From: Saposhnikovia divaricata
Lineage: Eukaryota > Streptophyta > Magnoliopsida > Apiales > Apiaceae
Assembly: GCA_036435485.1 (NCBI GenBank)
Contig: CM071600.1
Coordinates: 58,711,546 to 58,775,545, forward strand
Reading direction: 5' to 3'
Length of the DNA stretch: 64,000 nt
This document shows, one piece after another, positions 18,669-30,100 of this stretch. Position numbers and translations under genes: made by a program. Under the pieces are notes generated by a model, which did no database searches, was not told the DNA's origin, and saw only the letters and a list, made by a program, of their open reading frames with translations. Position 1 is the stretch's first letter. Each line of letters starts with the position of its first letter.

Positions 18669-20056
18669 CGACCCCTAATAGGGGAAGAGGCCGCGGTTAT
18701 GGCCGAGGTCGAGGTTATGGGAATAACAATATGTTATCTCAAGAAAGTGTCCCACTAATAGGTGATTGGACTATATATCATCACAGACAAAGGATGCAGC
18801 AATTACCTGCACCTCCTAAAAAAGAAGATATTCCTTCTTCTAGCAAAACAACAACTTATAAAGATGTTGCTGTTACTGAGGCCCAGCAGGATAAAGAATA
18901 TTTCGAAAATCCTACCACCGAAACTATTTTGTTTCTGGAAGAAGAAGATCTTAAGCTCACTCCAAATGATGGATGGTCTTTAAGAACAAAATACCTTGAA
19001 TCAAGAGGTTATGCTGGCCTGAATAATCAGGGAAGGCAGAATTTAGAAATTTTGCTGAAAATCACTGAATCGATAACGATTACTCATTATCATCAGAATA
19101 ATAATCCTGAGAATTTTATAAATTTCAGCAAATGTCATATCCAGAAAATACTTCTTCCAAGAGAATGGGGATTTAATCCCAATGCAGAAAAAGCTATAAA
19201 AATAGCAGAGGGGAAGTACATTTACTTCAACTACTGGGATTATGTAGAAGCTTTCACAAAGGCTTTTTACTATCAAAATCCGAAAAACAAGCATTCTTGG
19301 TTTTTCAGTATTGATCCAGGGGTGCTTAATAAGCCAGTTCCTAATTGGTTTTACCAATGGTGGGCAAAATTTGGTCCCTCTTTAGAAATTCTTCCTAAAG
19401 AAATTAAGGATTTATATATCCCTTGGTGCGACAATAGTCCTCTTATTGCTAGAGTAACTGCTGAAAGAATGATTAAGGGACAATGTCCTTTCATATTTTT
19501 TACTAAATTTCAAATTCCATGGATTTGGAGATGGATAATATCAGTCTCCCAAGATAATCTTGATATTCCTATTTTACAAAGAAATTTCTTTTGTAAATGG
19601 TGGACTAATATAGATGCTAAGGATGTGCAGGCTAAAATAGCCACCATCAAAGCAACAATTGCTGCTGAAAAAGGCCAAGGTTCTAAAGAAAAATCGCCTA
19701 ATCAACCTTCAATTGCCAATATGAAAGAATATTTTCAAAAGAAATATCCTACAGATTCAGAGGAACAAATAATGGTCCGAGTTTTAGACTTTATGAAAGA
19801 GCAATTTTTTAGTTCTTTTCCGTCTCATCCATCTCAGGAAGAGGATCAATCAATGAAAACTTCTTCATCTCAAGGATCAATGGATTCTAACCCCTATAAT
19901 TGTCTAGCAGGCGAATCTCAAGCCGAAGAAGAAGAACATTTGTCTACAGAAGAATCTCAGCAGGCTCAAGCCCGCGAACCATCCCTAGGAGATTTCTGGG
20001 ATGCTATGACTCAGACTTTAATTCAAAAGTCCAAAGGAAAAGCCCCCCAAAGCTGA
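18665..20056 (+). CDS. Viral ORF3 protein, 463 aa, unknown role (copy C)
   Basis: Intact, and as far as I can read identical to copies A and B. The start is in the ATGA overlap. It has an Arg-Gly-rich N-terminus, repeated Trp motifs in the centre and an acidic, Gln/Glu/Ser-rich tail. It could be a translation transactivator-like or virion-associated factor by position only. Confidence 0.85.
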   Translation: MTTPNRGRGRGYGRGRGYGNNNMLSQESVPLIGDWTIYHHRQRMQQLPAPPKKEDIPSSSKTTTYKDVAVTEAQQDKEYFENPTTETILFLEEEDLKLTPNDGWSLRTKYLESRGYAGLNNQGRQNLEILLKITESITITHYHQNNNPENFINFSKCHIQKILLPREWGFNPNAEKAIKIAEGKYIYFNYWDYVEAFTKAFYYQNPKNKHSWFFSIDPGVLNKPVPNWFYQWWAKFGPSLEILPKEIKDLYIPWCDNSPLIARVTAERMIKGQCPFIFFTKFQIPWIWRWIISVSQDNLDIPILQRNFFCKWWTNIDAKDVQAKIATIKATIAAEKGQGSKEKSPNQPSIANMKEYFQKKYPTDSEEQIMVRVLDFMKEQFFSSFPSHPSQEEDQSMKTSSSQGSMDSNPYNCLAGESQAEEEEHLSTEESQQAQAREPSLGDFWDAMTQTLIQKSKGKAPQS

Positions 20057-20059
20057 TCA

Positions 20060-20314
20060 ATGCCGACCTTATTTAAAGCATTTAAAAGGTTAAAGGATGA
20101 TGAAAAGGAATGCCTCAATCTTACTCATCAGATTGATGATCTTGATTCTAAATACAAGAATGCATCTCTTCTAGAAAGGAAGAATCGGTCCACTTCAGAA
20201 ATTATGAGGGATTTTCATGAGGTTAAGCGTCTTCGCAACCGAAGAGAAAATATTAAAATTCTCTATTCTATTCGGAGGAAAGTGCTTCTCAAGTATTCTA
20301 ATCTGACAGGATGA
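20060..20314 (+). CDS. Viral ORF4, 84-aa coiled-coil protein (copy C)
   Basis: Open frame 3 nt after the ORF3 stop; identical to copy B. Charged, helix-prone, basic at the C-terminus. No recognised homologue. Confidence 0.75.
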   Translation: MPTLFKAFKRLKDDEKECLNLTHQIDDLDSKYKNASLLERKNRSTSEIMRDFHEVKRLRNRRENIKILYSIRRKVLLKYSNLTG

Positions 20315-20424
20315 GTGCCTTTGTCGACACAGCATCACTAATTCAAGGTCCATTATTTGGGAATCTACTATTGAAGGCAATAATATCTGCTTTTGCTGAT
20401 GGAATTTTAGTGGGCAAAGCATAA
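20311..20424 (+). CDS. Viral ORF5, 37-aa hydrophobic peptide (copy C)
   Basis: Same ATGA-coupled 37-residue ORF as in copies A and B. The central hydrophobic stretch (FGNLLLKAIISAF) could span or insert in a membrane. Function unknown, and the coding status is uncertain because of its size. Confidence 0.5.
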   Translation: MSAFVDTASLIQGPLFGNLLLKAIISAFADGILVGKA

Positions 20425-20602
20425 TCTTTGCTTTAATAAAGTTTGTTGTTTGTTTTGTAAAAGTTGTTTGTTTGTATTCATCATTGAATGCGTCGATGGG
20501 GCCCAATGAGCACCCGGCATCAATAATGTCTACTTTTCTTAAAGTTTTTGTCTGTTGTAATAATTCAGTACAATAGTGTGTATTAGTGTGTCTCTAACTC
20601 TC

Positions 20603-20609
20603 TATATAA
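20603..20609 (+). promoter_or_regulatory. TATA box of pararetroviral promoter, copy C
   Basis: TATATAA in the CTCTCTATATAAAGAGAG context. Transcripts from here would leave the viral array and run into the (TA)n/MITE cluster, toward the 3' side of the convergent host gene at 22426. Confidence 0.7.
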
Positions 20610-20714
20610 AGAGAGCTTTGTATTGATATTCGATACGCTTCAATAACATTTCATTCTCTTCTTACTTGCTCATGTGCTGAGCCATTTCTTATATTAATAC
20701 TATACTGCTGCTTT

Positions 20715-20716
<2 letters not shown>

Positions 20717-20759
<43 letters not shown>
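20717..20759. repeat. (TA)n microsatellite at the 3' edge of copy C
   Basis: About 43 bp of uninterrupted TA directly abutting the truncated viral end. Endogenous pararetroviruses of rice and florendoviruses are known to sit preferentially at AT-dinucleotide repeats. Confidence 0.95.
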
Positions 20760-20762
<3 letters not shown>

Positions 20763-20764
20763 AT

Positions 20765-21078
20765 TGCTTCATACAGAACATCCTTATATAACAAACAATA
20801 AAGAACACCTTAGATCTAATCCAATGGCCCCGCCAGGGACACCCAATACAAAAAGTTGTTATTTTTTTACCCTCTATCCATCAAGCAAAAAAAATTAAAA
20901 AAAATAAAAAATTACTGTTCATGATGACGTAAGTAATTTTATTTTTTTTTTTGGATGGATAGAGGATAAAAAAATAACAACTTTTTGTATTGGGTGCCAT
21001 GACCGAACTCTTATATTAGATTAGATATGAGGTGTTCTTTATTATTTGTTATATAAGGTGTTTGTTATGGAGTGAAAC
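20765..21078. mobile_element. Fold-back MITE 1
   Basis: A non-coding element of about 310 bp with terminal inverted repeats of about 130 bp. The left arm has CAGAACATCCTTATATAAC and CACCCAATACAAAAAGTTG. The right arm carries their near inverse complements and ends at GGAGTGAAAC. It is flanked on both sides by TA repeats, so the target was TA-rich and a duplication cannot be read. It resembles MITEs that insert in (TA)n. The superfamily is unknown. Confidence 0.75.
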
Positions 21079-21101
21079 TATATATATATGTATATATATA
21101 T

Positions 21102-21473
21102 AGTTGCACTCCATGAAGAACACCTTATATAAAGAACAATAAAGAACACCTCATATTTAATTTAATATAAGAGTTCCGTCATGACACCCAATACAAAAAG
21201 TTCTTATTTTTTTATCTTCTATCCATTTAGTGAATTTTTTTTTTGGAAAAATCACTGTTCATGATTACGTCAGCAGTGACGTCATCATGAATAGTGATTT
21301 TTTTCAAATTTTTTTTTTTTTAAATTTTTTTTGCTGGATGGATAGAAGATAAAAAAAAATAAGAACTTTTTGTATTGGGTGCCCCTGGCGGGGCCAATGG
21401 ATCTATTGGAATAATTGATTTTATAGTGTTCTTTATTGTTTGTTATATAAGAGTGTTCTGTATGGAGCAAAGG

Positions 21474-21476
<3 letters not shown>
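21102..21476. mobile_element. Fold-back MITE 2, relative of MITE 1
   Basis: This shares the end sequence (GCACTCCAT...GAACACCTTATATAA) and the internal CACCCAATACAAAAAGTT block with MITE 1. It has long inverted arms closing around GTGACGTCATCATG. It lies 20 bp from MITE 1, separated by a short TA tract, and is followed by a 60-bp (TA)n tract (21476-21536). Two family members sit side by side in TA repeats. The arms differ from each other, so it is not freshly duplicated. Confidence 0.75.
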
Positions 21477-21538
<62 letters not shown>

Positions 21539-21594
21539 CTTTACGTACAATTTAAAGTCAATGTTAAGTGTAAAAATTGATAACAACAACAACA

Positions 21595-21650
<56 letters not shown>
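21476..21650. repeat. (TA)n and (TTA)n microsatellites
   Basis: Pure TA at 21476-21536, then TTA repeats at about 21595-21650, separated by about 58 bp of unique sequence. A 145-aa Tyr/Ile-rich open frame across them is only a translation of the repeats. Confidence 0.95.
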
Positions 21651-21651
<1 letters not shown>

Positions 21652-21829
21652 AGAGAGTACGAATGCAATATAAGATATATACTTTTTTTGCGTACTATTT
21701 AATTCCAACTCACATAATTAGTATCATAATTATTATTATTATAAGAGAGTATGAATGCAATATAAGATATACACTTTTTTGTGTACTATTTAATTCCAAC
21801 TCACATAATTAGTACCATAATTTTTTGTT
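21651..21829. repeat. Tandem duplication, 92-bp period
   Basis: AAGAGAGTACGAATGCAATA at 21651 recurs with one change at 21743, and the following bases, including TTTAATTCCAACTCACATAA, match. Each copy follows TTA repeats, so slippage or unequal exchange through the microsatellite is likely. From 21830 to 22425 I see only AT-rich DNA and the presumed 3' UTR of the next gene. Confidence 0.85.
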
Positions 21830-22425
21830 TCAATTATTTAATGTAAATTTGTTAATCAAATATATTATTTATTCTCAATAATATAGGTAGGGAAATACAT
21901 ACTAAAAAATGCAGTATATAAAAGTGCAATAGCCATTATACAGTAAAAATATAAAGGGTAAAAGATATTTAATCCAAAATTTTACCAAAAGTTTGGATTG
22001 ATTCATGACATCTACACCAACAAAAGTAGAGAAATTATAGATTTTCCAAAATTCTTCTCTAAAAAATTGTCGAAAAATGAAATGTCATTTTATTTATTAG
22101 TTAATTTTTTATAAATGTAATTATCCTTAATTGTGCTAATATAAATTTCACTAATAAAAACATGATATCATTTGAAAATTTTTTGGAAATCATTTTAATA
22201 CCTTAACATTCATATCAACTTTTTAACTCTCACAATTTAATTTCACACTTACAAAAGTTAACGCAAGTATAAAAAGTTAAGAGTTGGATTTCACCTAGTT
22301 ATATAAAGTTTAGCTCTATAACTGGGTTAAAGTACAATTAAGGATTACATTATTACAAGCATGCTAGACCAGTTTACAACTATTTAATAGAATTCACCGT
22401 CCAGTTATATTTTATCGAAGAACTT

Positions 22426-25400
22426 TTACTTCGAGATAAATCTCATGAACCTATTCATTGATGAGAATATATTTGCTGCTTGACTCATCAATGAAGGTCC
22501 TTCCTCTGATTTCTCTTCAACATCTTCAAATATTATCTGCAGATTTTTGAAAAGATTAGTCACAAATAACCAAAAAATCTGGTAACATTAGCTATCATGT
22601 CCTTTATATTCTTTTAAGTATTTTGTTGCAGCCAATTTTTTTCTTAATCATGTTCAAAATGCAAGAAAGAAAACCACTCTGTTTTAATTCATTTCATTCT
22701 CTGTAATTTAATTTGTAACACCTTTAACAAGATAAATGAGGATTACTTCCTTACGAAAACAATAAAGGCAGAGATTTCTTTGTACTAAGATCAGGTCAAT
22801 AGCTACTGGAGATATTTGTCTCCTTAGAAACAACTAACCTCCAAGTCCTCTGAATTAGGACGGCTTACAAGCTCTTTCGCTAGCAAGTAACGACCAAAAC
22901 GATCCTTATCATCGTAAAACACTTTCCAGGATCTGAAAAGCACTAGAAAAGAGTGGTTAAGAGCCCAGTAATATTTCAAGAATATGGCACAAACAAGGGA
23001 AAGCCAGAGACTGTGTCTCCCAAAAGATTAGCCAAAAGCCTGAATTAGTAAATAAACGGATCTCAGTTACTGCTTGGATCAGTCATTCACTGTTTCATTC
23101 CCCCAACATATCTCTGCCACTTGTGAGATTTATATTAGCTTCATTCATCCTAATTAAATAATATGACTTACAAGTGTGATCCTCTGTACTAGCGGGCTAT
23201 CATGATGTAGGAAGCCAGAAAGAAATTTCTTATAGCTCTAACTTCCACAAGCTGATAGACTACAAGAATGTATGATAAATTGATCAGTTTAGTAGTTACC
23301 CCGGAAAGCATCTGAAGACAGCACCATTTGGCAGTGGCCTCATCGAGTAAACAGTCGTAAAAGAGCTGAATAGCAAAAAATGCATTATCAGTCAAAGACA
23401 ACTTAAGGAAACAATTTGTCATGTTCGTTCATCAAATCAATCATCCTAATTTACATAAAAGGAAAGTGATAAATTTCATTCTTAAAGCTGCCATGTCCAA
23501 CAGCTTCAAACAACTTTCTCATTATAGATGGTAAAGAACACTACTGCTAGAGAAGTTTAAAACTTACTTTAGAAAGTATCGCTTCACGTTTCTAGCATTG
23601 ACTCCGATTCCAACTTCTTCACTGACTAGACGTGGATTCCACATGATTAGAGGCCTCGGCTGGAAATACGGTTCATGATATTGTTAGTCTTCATAGAGCA
23701 ATTATATTACTCCGTATATCATATATCTTATTATTACTCCTTGTCTTTGACGCAATAAATTAATGGAAGTCACCATCTCACCATAGAAATATACAGCACT
23801 GATTAGTTTTTTTGACTCGTTGCGACAGATGTGACAAATATGTGTTACATACTAGATATTCCAGAAATTCCAAAAAATTACCGTGCCTCTTATTTGTGAT
23901 ATAATCATGTTACTTTATATAACAAATGTATATGCATTTCTAGAGATATTACAAAATTCTTATCCTATTCAAGAAAAATAAAAAGTCACAAAAAAAAAAA
24001 GATGAATCTTCAAGAAAAATTAGGTAGTTACCGAATCATCTGAGAGATCAGATGCAATTTTTTGTACATATTCTAACATCTGATAATCAGGAACAAGCAT
24101 TACTATAACTTCATCTTCACTCTCCACAGGATTCCGATCACTTAAGCTGGAAAAACATGTTACAGATAAGCGGATAATTCTTGTTTAAACTTTCATTAGT
24201 AATTTATAAAGATGAAGCAGGTAAAGCCAAATATATATATATATGATTTGTCTTCTGTTTCTCTTTACCTGGCAAATCTGAAAGCTGCATCTTTCCACTG
24301 ATACTTTAACAGAGCTGCAGCACCCGCATCTGGAAATATAGCTTTCACTCTCTAAGAATTTAAAGTTGTATGTCTTAGAAGTTCAAATATATAAACATCA
24401 AAGTCTCAATTGTCTATCCACAAAATGTACAATGCTAGATGACCATTTTGTAATTGGTGCATATAAATAAAAGAACAAAATAACTCGTTGGAATGAAGAT
24501 ATCAAGGATATATGTTAATAGTACTAGTTCGGGATTAGCTTCTTTAAAATTGGGTGGATTTGAGTAGTGTTTTGTACACAAACCATAGAATTGCCTGAAT
24601 TAAAAATAAAGAATAAAAATTTAGAGAAACAGTCGGAGTATTTGTACTCTGTTATTTCATGTACTGGACCACTCTTATTCCAACTTGTTCCTAGAAAGTA
24701 ATAAAATTAAATGGCAAACCAATAAAATACAACAGTAATTTCTTGCAAGAACTAGAAGTTTCAAACTAAATATTAAGACCGAAGAAATGCCTTATCCAAC
24801 CTGACTTCCTGTTTCCTGCATAAGGGTGTCCACAAAAATCCTCGACAGTTGCCAGAGTTCAGCTTGAGCACCTTCATCATCAAGAAACTGCAACTGGGGA
24901 ATTAAGAGTTCAACCTGTTCACATTTTCAATATTTAGGAATAGCCCAATTCAAGAAACATGTTTTACCTAAATCAAGTTAACTTTCTTCAAATGACTCAT
25001 AATTCAATACTACAGTAAATGGGAAAAAATAAAAATAAAAAGAAACTAACTAAAGAGTTCACAAGTACAGTGTGTAAATATGTCATGTTGATGCCTACAC
25101 TAGTAGTTACTTTCCACAAAGTCTATTAGAACATACAGTAGCTCTCATTCCTCCAGCGGTGACAAAACTTGCAGCTGCTTCACTTGACTGGCGGACTGCA
25201 CCTTCTAAATCTGATGGCAAGCAACTGAGAAAGAGTGAATTTAAATTAATATTCATATTGTAAACCTGAATCGCGTAATCATCTCTGCATTCAACTGCTC
25301 AATTTACCCCAACGAATAACATATGTTGCAATTCTTTGTCACATAATATATCAAGTGTGCGTAAGTCTAATAATCTTACTTGATTGGTTGGTGTGTGAGA

Positions 25401-26455
25401 ATTAGAGAAAAGCTTGTAAACATAAAGCACAACTTCACAAGATTAATGAAATGGTAAGCAATCATAGTATAAACTACAGGACACGGTCTAGTTTAAAAAA
25501 GATTAAGAATATAGTGTAGTTTACAGTCTCCCTAGAAAATCTTATGCAAGTAATTAGCGGTGCTTGTGTAAAGTGCAGGACCACATACATGAACAATTCG
25601 AAAAAGAAAATAGGAAGCTCTTATTTACACTGATTACATAAAGCAATGAAAGAAATAATAATTACAAGCTTATGAACTAGTCTTATTTCCGTACAGAAAA
25701 ATTCGTAGCTGAAAATAGGAAGATCATATTTTTCGCAAAAGAAATAATAGTTTGTGGCTATCTGTTTCATGGGATGATAATCCCCAGTTCCCAACTATTT
25801 GGCCTATTTCCTATAAGTTTTATAATATAGCAAGTACTTGAGTTATCCCATCCAACGGACCAAGAATTAATCAATCTCTTTTATATTAACATGCGATAGA
25901 TAATACCTAGGAGTACGATGATTAGAGGACAACCTATTAGTAAAGCCGTACTCTGAATGTTGAAATGAACTTAGGTTCGTTCCACAAAAATAGTCCTCAA
26001 CTTGAAGAAATACACTCTGCTATACATAGTGAACATCACTAAAAGCAGTCGAAACATTTGAACTTTTTGAATAATGTCCCCGCTCAATTAACATAAACAA
26101 TTCTATAATCTATATATCTCAGCATCAACACAATGAAAAAAGTAATGTGCGCAGAAAATTAAATTCACCTGTCATCTTCTTCTTCTTCTTCTTGAACTTG
26201 TTGGACTGTTTGTTGCACAGAATCTAATGGAGCTTCTTCAAGATTATCTAATGGAGCTTCCCCTTGAAACTTATCAAACTTTGCACATGTTCTTGAGCTA
26301 AACTTACTGGACCCACATGAATCAAGAAAATGAATAGAAGATGGAGTAGTGTTAGCGATGGAGGGTATTTTGGGAATTGTAAAATTATGAATATTTAGAT
26401 ATGAAGAGGAAGCCATTGAGGTTTCAAAGATGTTGTAAACTAGATGAGAAGCCAT
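22426..26455 (-). CDS. LPA3-like: Chloroplast DUF1995-family protein, LPA3-like (9 exons)
   Basis: Exons read on the minus strand with GT-AG introns: 26455-26169, 25224-25137, 24914-24801, 24351-24269, 24146-24032, 23659-23568, 23365-23300, 22932-22839 and 22536-22426. They sum to 1050 nt, giving 349 aa. The N-terminus is Ser-rich and lacks early acidic residues, like a plastid transit peptide, then a Glu-rich linker leads into the DUF1995 domain (LPSDLEGAVRQSSEAA... through PLIMWNPRL and VYSMRPLPNGAVFR). The protein ends MNRFMRFISK. Arabidopsis LPA3, a DUF1995 protein, helps photosystem II assembly. Family assignment is from recalled motif similarity, so another DUF1995 paralogue is possible. 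The exon structure looks complete and undamaged. Confidence 0.82.
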
Positions 26456-26508
26456 TAACCAGTCATGAGTTATGACACAGGAGGAGATAAAGCTGTTTTA
26501 TGAGTCTG

Positions 26509-26516
26509 TATATATA
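26509..26516 (-). promoter_or_regulatory. TATA box candidate of the DUF1995 gene
   Basis: TATATATA on the minus strand, 54 nt before the start codon. The short distance implies a very short 5' UTR. From here to 27112 the intergenic DNA shows no gene; it must hold this promoter and the 3' UTR of the upstream gene. Confidence 0.5.
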
Positions 26517-27112
26517 AATGTTGGCTTAGATTCTGTTGTACTAAAGTAACCAGTTAAGAGTTGCCACGTGTATAAACTATACTGAGTACCGACCATCTAG
26601 AGTCATCTGCTGACATGGAGATTTTTGTACCAACAACAGTTGCAACAAAGGATTTATCAACTACTGTAGCTAGTAAACTAGTACTATTTATTTTATTCAT
26701 GAACTCTAATATTTGAGTCCAACAATAAAATTCTAAAATTTATATTTAATTGCCTTGGATTTTAAAATTTGACTCTCATGGCCCAAAGGATTTCGAAGAT
26801 TCGCCTGCCACTTAGTATTATAATTCCATTGACATAACGGAATGCAGTCTTAGAATTCCACATGCACTTTGAATTCATCATGCGCTTGAAGCAAGAAAAA
26901 ATTCCTTAAATTATGATATTACAAACACCAACAAAATCTGTGCTACCAACTAGACTTATATTATGGTAATGAACTAACTGATTGCATCAACTCAAATTAT
27001 GGTGCTGAACTTACAGATCACAGGTAAACAAAGGAAAGGCATTGTATCAACGAAAGATGAAAGGCAACAAACTGCATAACTATTAACTTTTTAACTATCC
27101 AAAAAAAGATGT

Positions 27113-30100
27113 TTAACTTTTCAATTTCTTCTTTGAAGATTTTGATGTGCTTTCTTCCTTGTGCCTCTTCTTCAGTTTTTTGTCGTCAGCTTTCGATGAT
27201 TTCTCACTCTGGACGTCAATTGTCTTGCTAGCAACAACATTATCAAAGCCACCTTTGTCGATGGATTTCCGCTTTTTGTTTTTGGTCTTCAAAATTTTGT
27301 TATCTCTGGCAGGATTGGTGTCAACTTCTGGTGTATGCTTGCCAGAAGTTTTCGAGGAAGGATCAAGCAAAGTAGCGACGTGACTATCAATTTCTTTCCT
27401 CATCTCTTTTACCTTCTCTGGCTGTGACGAACGGTACGTGTTTGAAAGAAATGAGTTATCCTTTGAGGATGTAGTTTTTGGGCCGAAGGTAGCATAGAAT
27501 TCCTTATAAGCAGATTCTTTCGTTGCCTGTCTCGACTTCCACTGTTCAGGGCGTCTTGCATATCTATAATAAATGGCACATAATCACTAAATATATAGAT
27601 CAAGAAAACCAAAATAATTGTTACATAAAAGTTATAAGCTGTATATTTCCTCATTTGTACTTCTGGGATGATGGGGGCATGGAATAATAGTAAATATATC
27701 ATATCATGGATCCCCATATATCAGTCTTAAAGTATAAATACTACTATAATGGGAAGGAATACTATGTTCAAGTAAAAAGAAAATCTGGAACTGACCAGCC
27801 GTCCACTATATCACTTTTAACATGCTTCATATTATGTCAGACGTGATGAAAGGCTATTAAGACATTTTTGTCCCATTTTATCATGAATAGCAAAGTAAAA
27901 GTGACACTTCATGATATAAACAAGAGGTACTAATATCACTAAGCACAGTCTAGTCAAATTATAGTAATATACTATAAGCATGAAAGGAAAAAAATTAAGA
28001 ACACATTTTCTGTTTAAGAAGCACTGATCTTGGGCGCAAGTGCAATTGTAGAAACCAACATAAACCATAGTTTGCCTTCTACCAATTAAAGAGTAGGAAT
28101 CTATAACATATGAATAAATCAGAAAACCAATTTCATGTACCAAGAGTGTAAAACTTGTTAAATTTTCCAGGCCAGGTGATCTGGCAAATGGTTAAGCAGC
28201 CACCTTTACCAACTGTTGAAGAAAATTGGTTTTTTGCAGCTCAATCTATTACATTATAATACTCTATCACTATTATTATTTCATCAATGTGCAGTAAAGC
28301 TAAAACTTAAAAGAGAGATAACATGGTCTCACCAGCAATCAATTTTAACTAGAACATAATCAATTTCCAGGTTTTTATTTCATATATTTTGATAGTTAAA
28401 ATAATAAAGAATCTAACTATCTTAGATAAAGTATTAATTAAGCTGGTGATAATCCATGAATAGCATCACTTTCGAATGATAATCAAGAAGTACAAAATAA
28501 AGGGAGGACAACTAACCCGTCAACATCAAGTATCCTCAAGAGATGTGGACCCTGCTTAGTCTTGGAGAGCTCAGATTGCACACCTAGCAACTCTGATACA
28601 ATCACCTCTCTCATAGACATATTGCTTACGCTGAAGCATTTTTCAACTGTAAAGGCGCCTGATGGGTGCAATGACAGGTCCTTGAAATGTCCTCGAAGCC
28701 TACACATTGCAATAATTATAAGATATAGATATATACGACTGCTGCGGCATAAAAAGCACTCACTTGAGCAATGCACTTTGACAATAATGCTTGTCATAGC
28801 AATGCACTTTAATCATCTCCTTATTCATGAAGAGGTGAACAAACATTTATTTATAACTTATTTCTTCAAATCAGACTGAAAGACCATAATTATGGGTTTA
28901 ATGCTAACAAATAAGCAAAAAATGTCAACTAAATGAGTAAGGCAACAGATTCTCTTATATCTTTTCTACTGGATATGGAAGGAGGGATGCCATGCTCCCT
29001 CCTCTGAAAATGGCTCTGAGGCTCCTTGTATTGCTACTATAAGAATGTATAGGTTAATCACTAGTAGCGCTAAAAATAGACATTATAGAAGGGCCTGAGG
29101 CTGTCATTATATTGTCTGAAACAGCAGCAAACACATGTAACAGATTACAAATTTATTACACCATCTCTTATGTGAAACAGATGAGAAAGAGCAAGGCCTC
29201 AAGCCTCAATTGACTTGGTGTATGCTGGAGCAGAAGTACTACTCTGTTGCCTTTAAAACTTGTTTCTTAACCTTGGCTACATCAATCATTGACTTACTTG
29301 TAGTCTTGGAAGAAGCTCTACAGTATGGCAGTTCCAGCTTTCATTCTCTGTAGGTATAATATTAACCGTACTGTTTATAGCCGATGTGATCTATCTTTGT
29401 ATTATGTAGTACATTGACCTTACGTATCATAGTCTCAATTTCAGCCTATCCTATAGTAGTAGTAGCTCTCTTTGTATGTAGGTCTTGGATGAAGCTCTAT
29501 GCACGATCTAAAATAAACAAGCAACGTAAATGTGATATAGAGAAACACTGTAGTTTAAAAATTACCTGACAACTAATTTACGCTTCTGTTTCCCAGAAGC
29601 ATTTGAACAAAGAAAAGCTTCTATAACCCGCGCACCACCAAAGTCTTTTAATGCGTGAAGGACATGGTCTGCTTCCATGGAAGTGATACTTGAAATATAA
29701 GCCTGAATGAATTCCTATGGCCGACAAAAAATATTTCACCCTAATTAGTGAGCATTATAGAAATGAAAAGAAAAAAACATGTACAACTGTGCACTGTGCA
29801 GGTCAACATAATTTTGAGTACTTCACAAGCTAACGTAAGGTGAATTATCAAGAGCTAAGAACACCTGGGTGCTCATAGCTCATGACCACAGACCAGAAGA
29901 AAATAGAATGCATCATCACAATATCCACAGCAATTGAACAATCGGAGGGCCTGTTATTTCGCCTTTTTGAAGCAGTGTTTTAGTGTTAATAAAAAATACG
30001 AAATGGTTACTATATTATAGCTATTTATATCTTGAGGAAACACACAAGGACTATTAATTTTTTAGGAAATAATTTGGCACATATACACGTATATATGGGC

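Larger units (their letters stand above)
13278..20719 (+). mobile_element. Endogenous pararetrovirus copy C (5' and 3' truncated)
   Basis: A plus-strand copy, head to head with B. Homology to B's movement gene begins at 13278 (codon 20). At the 3' end homology stops at about 20719, inside the terminal 68-bp segment and before the primer site, where a (TA)n tract begins. Polyprotein, ORF3, ORF4 and ORF5 are open. An unrelated TA-repeat boundary, with no target duplication visible, fits passive integration at AT-dinucleotide DNA, which is known for endogenous pararetroviruses in several plants. Confidence 0.92.

Noticed and set aside
21375..21812. 145-aa Tyr/Ile-rich open frame
   Set aside because: It is a translation of (TA)n and (TTA)n microsatellites and MITE sequence.
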